The notes under the pieces are model-generated. The model was not told the DNA's origin. It ran no database searches and saw only the letters and a list, made by a program, of their open reading frames with translations. The position numbers and the translations under genes are program-made. A stretch of 8,311 nt of DNA from Acidimicrobiales bacterium (GTDB lineage: Bacteria > Actinomycetota > Acidimicrobiia > Acidimicrobiales > VFJN01): assembly GCA_016936035.1 (NCBI GenBank), contig JAFGPU010000287.1, positions 1 to 8,311 of the forward strand. The letters are read 5' to 3'. Numbering within the stretch: the first letter of the stretch is position 1; each line of letters starts with the position of its first letter. Of this stretch, positions 5,352 to 8,311 are shown piece after piece.

Positions 5352-6863
5352 TCACTCGACGATCACGGCCGTGACCATGCCGAACATGCCTTCCTCGGAT
5401 TCGACGTGGTTGAGGATGTGGCAGTGCCACACCCACGTGCCCGGCTTGTCCAACTTCACCAGGACCGAGTAGCGCTCGCCCGGGGCGACGTTGACCGTGT
5501 CGGCCACGTAGGGCGAGTCCACCTTGTAGCCGTCCTTGGCCACCACGATCTGATCGAACTGGTGCAGGTGCATCGGGTGGATCTGGTTGCCGTGGTTGAA
5601 GTAGTGGAACAGCACCCAGTCGCCCTGCTTGGCGGTGATCGGCTCGGTCGCCGGGAAGCTCTTGCCGTTCAGCGCGTAGCCGATGACCCCACTGTCGTTG
5701 ACGACCATCGGCATCTCCTGGGCGATCTCGAGGTCGTCCGGGATCGGGTAGCCGCTCACCGTCTGGCCGGTGGGCAGGGCGACGTCACCCACGAACATCG
5801 TGCCGACCATGCCGTCGGGCATCTTCTTCTGCCCGTGGTGGTGGGGGTGGTACATGGCGACCGCCACCTCGTCGGTGGTGAACGCGTACGTGAACGACTC
5901 CCCCGGCTCGATGACGTTCTGCGTGTAGGGCGCCACGCCGTCCATCTCGTTGGGCAGGTTGATGCCGTGGATGTGCAGGTCGGTGGCCATGGGCAGGTCG
6001 TTGTTCAGCACGACCTCGACGCGGTCGCCCACCTCGACGTGCATCCGGGGGCCGGGGACGGTGCCGTTGTAGGTCCAGGCGTCGACGAACTTGCCGGGCT
6101 CGAGCTCCCAGGGTGTGATCTGCGCCGTCAGCTCGAACACCTTGGTGCCGTCGGCCTTGACCTCGGGCTCGAGGATCTGGTTGCCCGTGCCCTCGGTCTC
6201 GGCGGGGAACTCGGACATCGACGCGTTCATCGCATCGGTCATCGCCTGGTAGTCGGCCTCGGTCATCGTGCCGCCGTGGCTGGCGTGATCACCCGCCGCC
6301 GCGTCGCCCGATGCGGCCTCCCCGCCGGCCAGGCTGGCCGCCCCGGCGCCGCCCTCGGTGACGGTCAGCGTGCCGGTCATGCCGGAGTCGGCGTGCCCGG
6401 CGATGGTGCAGATGATCTCGTACTCACCGGGCGCCAGGCTCGACAGGTCGAGCGTCTCGCTCTCGCCGCCGGCCAGGTCGGCGGTGGCGATGTCGGTGCC
6501 ACCGATGCTCAGGTTGTGGGCGACCGATCCGGCGTTGACGACCTCGAGCGCGCTGCCGGCCGACACCGTGAGCGCGGACGGCGAGAGCGCGAACTCGGTG
6601 AGCTCGATCGTGGCCGTGTCGGCACCTCCGCCCGAGGCGCCGCCGCCTCCTCCCCCGTCGTCGAACACCAGCGCCACGGCGGCGAAGACGAGGGCGACCA
6701 CGGCGAGCACGGCGCCGAACCACACGCCGCCGGACTCCGACCCGCCGACGGCGCGCGACCGCCCGGTGGTGGGCGGTTCGGCACCCGACGGTGCCGTCGT
6801 GCCGTTTCCGGCGTCCTTGCTTCCGGAGGGGGGCGAAAGCGTCTCCACAGGAGCTCCCTTCAT
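5352..6863 (-). CDS. Membrane-anchored multicopper oxidase with N-terminal blue-copper domain
   Basis: About 503 residues. A Pro/Gly/Ser-rich cytoplasmic start is followed by one membrane segment (about 47-67) and a Gly-rich linker, which place the rest outside the membrane. Residues 83-170 are a plastocyanin-like cupredoxin with type 1 ligands H116, C152, H157, M162. After a linker (170-235), two more cupredoxin domains carry the full trinuclear set: HIH (H297, H299), HPH (H339, H341), HPMHLH (H429, H432, H434) and HCH (H480, C481, H482) with H486. This makes it a two-domain oxidase reducing O2, rather than a copper nitrite reductase, which would lack the paired HxH motifs. After H486 the usual axial Met is spaced two residues further (M493). 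The start could be ATG 6863 (GAGG 6 nt upstream) or GTG 6848 (AAGGGAG 5 nt upstream, 498 aa). It is divergent from the CBS gene across a Dos-like palindrome. The substrate (Cu(I), phenols or other) is not evident. Confidence 0.9.
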   Translation of the reverse strand: MKGAPVETLSPPSGSKDAGNGTTAPSGAEPPTTGRSRAVGGSESGGVWFGAVLAVVALVFAAVALVFDDGGGGGGASGGGADTATIELTEFALSPSALTVSAGSALEVVNAGSVAHNLSIGGTDIATADLAGGESETLDLSSLAPGEYEIICTIAGHADSGMTGTLTVTEGGAGAASLAGGEAASGDAAAGDHASHGGTMTEADYQAMTDAMNASMSEFPAETEGTGNQILEPEVKADGTKVFELTAQITPWELEPGKFVDAWTYNGTVPGPRMHVEVGDRVEVVLNNDLPMATDLHIHGINLPNEMDGVAPYTQNVIEPGESFTYAFTTDEVAVAMYHPHHHGQKKMPDGMVGTMFVGDVALPTGQTVSGYPIPDDLEIAQEMPMVVNDSGVIGYALNGKSFPATEPITAKQGDWVLFHYFNHGNQIHPMHLHQFDQIVVAKDGYKVDSPYVADTVNVAPGERYSVLVKLDKPGTWVWHCHILNHVESEEGMFGMVTAVIVE

Positions 6864-6981
6864 CACGAGCCTCGGGGCCGGACCTGCCGGTACGTCCGTC
6901 GAGACGACCCAGCCGGGCGGCACCCACCCGCGCCGCGTTGGCGCTGCCGTAGCGTGGCGGGCGGCCGCCGGCGGCCGGGAG

Positions 6982-6995
6982 GGCCCCTCGGTCCC
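6982..6995 (+). promoter_or_regulatory. Possible secondary Dos-like box next to box D
   Basis: GGCCCCTCGGTCCC has an intact right half (GGTCCC) and a degenerate left half. Its centre (6988.5) is 21 bp from that of box D (7009.5), two helical turns on the same face of the DNA. It lies toward the multicopper oxidase gene. A CACGCT hexamer at 6956-6951 (minus strand), 35 bp further on, could be a -10 for that gene. Confidence 0.35.
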
Positions 6996-7002
6996 TCCGC
7001 AT

Positions 7003-7016
7003 GGGACCTTGGTCCC
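7003..7016. promoter_or_regulatory. Candidate DosR/DevR box D, best palindrome of the window
   Basis: GGGACCTTGGTCCC is a perfect 6-bp inverted repeat around TT. With flanking T (7002) and A (7017) the dyad extends to 7 bp per arm. It matches all conserved positions of the DosR core. It lies near the middle of the 281-bp divergent region between the multicopper oxidase start (6863) and the CBS start (7145), so it could serve either gene or both. Unlike boxes A, B, C and E, no convincing -10 lies 33-34 bp away on either side, so it may act as a distal site. The rest of this region holds no gene that I can support. Confidence 0.7.
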
Positions 7017-7144
7017 ACGACGCGCTGCGGGCGGTCGGGCCGACACCCACCGAGGCCGGGAAACGGTCGTTCGCCCCTTGGTCGAGGGCGGCGGATGGCG
7101 TTGGATGAGGGCGAGAGAGCAGCCCCGAGGAGGAGCGTTCGACG

Positions 7145-7606
7145 ATGCATGTGCGTGACGTGATGACCACCGACGTCGTCACCGTCGGTCCCGGGGCGTC
7201 CTACGGCGAGATCGCCGACCGCCTCCTCGCCCACGACATCAGCGGCCTGCCCGTGATCGACGACGACGGCACGCTGGTCGGCATGGTGACCGAAGCCGAC
7301 CTGGTGAGCCGCGAGGCCTACGGGCCCGACCGCCGCCGCCCGCTCGGGCTCATCCTCGACTACCTGCGGGACCGCGATCCCGCCTGGGTGCGCAAGGCGT
7401 CGGGCCGGGTCGCCGGCGAGCTGATGACCCGGGTGGTCGACACCGCCTCGCCCGACGACGAGCTGCGGGTCACGGCGCAGCGCATGCTCGAGACCGAGCA
7501 CAAGCGCCTGCCGGTGGTCGCCACCGACGGCCGTCTGGTCGGCATCGTGTCGCGGCGTGACGTGCTGGCCTCGGTGTACGGGCGCCCGCCCGGCATGCCG
7601 GGCTGA
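7145..7606 (+). CDS. Two-CBS-domain protein (Rv2626c/Hrp1-like)
   Basis: A 153-residue cytoplasmic protein consisting of a CBS domain pair (Bateman module). CBS1 spans about 1-58, opening VRDVMTTDVVTV and closing with ISGLPVIDDDG and GMVTEADL. CBS2 spans about 86-146, opening with the GELMTR segment and closing KRLPVVATDGRLVGIVSRRDVL. A charged linker (60-85) joins them. Such pairs usually bind adenine nucleotides. The small stand-alone form is like M. tuberculosis Rv2626c (hypoxic response protein 1), a strongly induced DosR target, although orthology cannot be proved here. The ATG at 7145 has GAGGAGGAG (7127-7135) 9 nt upstream. Box D lies 135 bp upstream. TTGGAT at 7101-7106 is a possible -10, and a weak Dos-like site lies at 7064-7077 at the expected distance from it. 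Confidence 0.93.
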   Translation: MHVRDVMTTDVVTVGPGASYGEIADRLLAHDISGLPVIDDDGTLVGMVTEADLVSREAYGPDRRRPLGLILDYLRDRDPAWVRKASGRVAGELMTRVVDTASPDDELRVTAQRMLETEHKRLPVVATDGRLVGIVSRRDVLASVYGRPPGMPG

Positions 7607-7611
7607 GCCCG
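7589..7611 (+). terminator. Overlapping GC palindromes at the CBS gene end, possible terminator
   Basis: CCCGGCATGCCGGG (7589-7602) is a perfect 14-bp palindrome. Overlapping it, CGGGC (7599-7603) pairs with GCCCG (7607-7611) around the stop codon. The gap to the convergent cupin gene is only 30 bp, so a terminator is expected here. No T-run is present. Confidence 0.3.
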
Positions 7612-7636
7612 ACGCCCCGCTCGGCCTCCGCCGGCG

Positions 7637-8008
7637 TCACGTCACGGCATCGGCCTCGCGGAGGTACAGGTAGAGCATGGTGCAGCCGTCGTCGCCCACG
7701 GCGGTGATGCCGTGTTCGACCCCGGCGGGGATGTGCACGTACGTGCCCGGGCCGACGCGCTCGCCCAGCATGCGGGCGCTGCCCTCGGTCACCCACAGGT
7801 GGTGGTGCGACCGCACGTGGGCGTGCGGGCTGACCTCGGCGCCGGGCGCGAGGCGCATGAGCCCCGCCACCGACTTCCCGGAGCGCCACAGCAGCTTGTA
7901 GTCGACGCCGTCGAAGGGCTCCAGCGGATGCCACGTCAGCGCCTCGCGCGCCGCGGCGGTCACCAGCGTGGCGACGGGGACGGCCTCACCAGTGGTCATG
8001 TCGGTCAT
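7637..8008 (-). CDS. Small single-domain cupin protein
   Basis: A 123-residue protein with one cupin barrel. Motif 1 runs PGAEVSPHAHVRSHHHLWV (residues 55-73) followed by T-E-G. The metal-ligand histidines H62 and H64 are present, and the usual Glu is replaced by a His cluster (H68-H70). Motif 2, GTYVHIPAGVEHG (88-100), supplies H99. An all-His metal site, probably Fe, Mn, Zn or Ni, is therefore likely. The family includes dioxygenases (cysteine- or acetylacetone-type) and sugar or sensor proteins, and the reaction is unknown. The start is ATG 8008, with no Shine-Dalgarno sequence but exactly 42.5 bp from the centre of Dos-like box E. In-frame alternatives are GTG 8029 and ATG 7999. It converges on the CBS gene with a 30-bp gap and lies downstream of a third USP gene. 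Confidence 0.87.
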   Translation of the reverse strand: MTDMTTGEAVPVATLVTAAAREALTWHPLEPFDGVDYKLLWRSGKSVAGLMRLAPGAEVSPHAHVRSHHHLWVTEGSARMLGERVGPGTYVHIPAGVEHGITAVGDDGCTMLYLYLREADAVT

Positions 8009-8014
8009 GGCCAC

Positions 8015-8020
8015 ATGGTC
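8015..8020 (-). promoter_or_regulatory. Candidate -10 element for leaderless cupin transcript
   Basis: On the minus strand the bases read GACCAT, with A at -11 and T at -7 if transcription starts on the A of ATG 8008. The centre is 33 bp from box E, the same spacing as at the first USP gene. Confidence 0.38.
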
Positions 8021-8043
8021 GCGCCCCACCCGATCGGTGGGGA

Positions 8044-8057
8044 GGGGCGAAGGTCCC
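8044..8057 (-). promoter_or_regulatory. Candidate DosR/DevR box E (cupin promoter)
   Basis: The minus strand reads GGGACCTTCGCCCC, matching all conserved positions of the DosR core and 12 of 14 bases of box D. It is in the 78-bp gap between the third USP stop (8087) and the cupin start. Its centre (8050.5) is exactly 42.5 bp before the ATG at 8008. It would let the cupin be induced independently of the upstream USP gene. Confidence 0.68.
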
Positions 8058-8086
8058 GGTGCGCTCCACGGCCGCGGCCCGGTGGA

Positions 8087-8311
8087 TCAGTCCCCGTCGG
8101 CTCCCTCGTCGGCGCCCTCGGGGGCGGCCGGCACCACCAGCACCGGAACGGCGGCCGACCGGATGGCGGCGGTGGTGACGCTGCCGAGCCGCAGGCGGTC
8201 CCACCCGGTACGGCCGTGCGTGGCCATGACCAGCAGCGCGGTCGGCGGAGACGAGGACTCGGCCATGTCGCTCAGCGCCGCGGCGGCGTCCCGCTCGTGG
8301 AGGACGTCCCA
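8087..8311 (-). CDS. Universal stress protein, C-terminal part (runs off window)
   Basis: The last 74 codons of a minus-strand gene that enters from beyond base 8311 and ends with TGA at 8089-8087. The visible part is the end of a UspA domain: [20 protein letters not shown] then the closing strand AAVPVLVVP. The nucleotide-binding motif G-x2-G-x9-G-S is complete (visible residues G33, G36 and G/S at 43-44 before the final helix and strand), so ATP binding is expected. An acidic Gly/Asp/Glu tail follows. Whether it is a one- or two-domain USP cannot be told. The cupin gene lies 78 bp downstream on the same strand with its own Dos-like box between them. Confidence 0.9.
   Translation of the reverse strand, partial: WDVLHERDAAAALSDMAESSSPPTALLVMATHGRTGWDRLRLGSVTTAAIRSAAVPVLVVPAAPEGADEGADGD

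Noticed and set aside
3766..5436. A minus-strand open frame of 556 codons opposite the second USP and ABM genes
   Set aside because: It runs antisense to two well-supported genes, crosses the terminator and has no domain signature.
5352..6863. Copper nitrite reductase as the identity of the oxidase
   Set aside because: Both HxH motifs and the HCH motif needed for a trinuclear O2-reducing cluster are present, whereas copper nitrite reductases have a single type 2 site and lack these pairs.
7064..7077. CGGTCGTTCGCCCC as a proximal Dos box for the CBS gene
   Set aside because: It lacks G1 and A4 and has G for t at position 6. Its distance (42.5 bp) to a start implied by TTGGAT at 7101-7106 is tempting, but the match is too weak to call on its own.
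7072..7085. CGCCCCTTGGTCGA as another Dos box
   Set aside because: Only the central CCTTGGTC is shared (9 of 14 with box D) and the outer G and C arms are missing.
5406..7163. A long plus-strand open frame of 585 codons opposite the multicopper oxidase
   Set aside because: The minus strand encodes all copper-binding motifs of an oxidase. The plus-strand translation is a Val/His/Arg-rich shadow with no family features.
1..8311. CRISPR arrays, tRNA or rRNA genes, insertion sequences, attachment sites
   Set aside because: No regularly spaced repeats, cloverleaf-like segments, transposase motifs or terminal inverted repeats were seen. Nearly all of the window is coding, with short gaps.

Overview
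The window is very GC-rich, gene-dense DNA. It is typical of Actinomycetota: GTG starts, tight ATGA overlaps, and protein families best known from that phylum. The genus cannot be read from it. It does not look like a classical mycobacterial locus, because the order differs from Rv3134c-dosR-dosS and no sensor kinase is present. An acidimicrobial or related deep-branching actinobacterial origin is only a guess.

The content is a compact dormancy (Dos/Dev) type regulon, with the regulator, its likely targets and its likely binding sites together. Left to right: the 5' part of a GNAT-like acetyltransferase (minus, runs off the edge); a divergent run of universal stress protein (USP), flavin split-barrel (PPOX) protein, a two-domain kinase-like protein resembling Mycobacterium tuberculosis Rv2004c, and a LuxR-type response regulator that closely resembles DosR/DevR (plus); a second tandem USP (plus); a small ABM-fold monooxygenase-like protein (plus); a strong hairpin terminator; a membrane-anchored multicopper oxidase with an extra N-terminal blue-copper domain (minus); a divergent two-CBS-domain protein of the Rv2626c/Hrp1 type (plus); a small cupin (minus); and the 3' part of a third USP (minus, runs off the edge).

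The main non-coding finding is a recurring 14-bp motif resembling the DosR box (core GGGaCttnnGnCCc). It occurs at 253-266, 305-318, 3873-3886, 7003-7016 and 8044-8057. All five copies are in intergenic DNA. Four lie with their centre exactly 42.5 bp before a possible start codon (GNAT ATG at 217, USP ATG at 354, USP GTG at 3922, cupin ATG at 8008). A -10-like hexamer usually sits between box and start. This suggests class II-like activation of leaderless or near-leaderless transcripts by the response regulator encoded in the middle of the window. The best palindrome sits between the multicopper oxidase and CBS genes, which would bring copper redox enzymology into the regulon.

How the parts may work together (inference): an unseen DosS/DosT-like kinase senses hypoxia, NO or redox state and phosphorylates the regulator. 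The regulator then induces nucleotide-binding USPs and the CBS protein (energy sensing), flavin/ABM/cupin proteins (redox or small-molecule chemistry), the kinase-like protein, and an extracytoplasmic copper oxidase.
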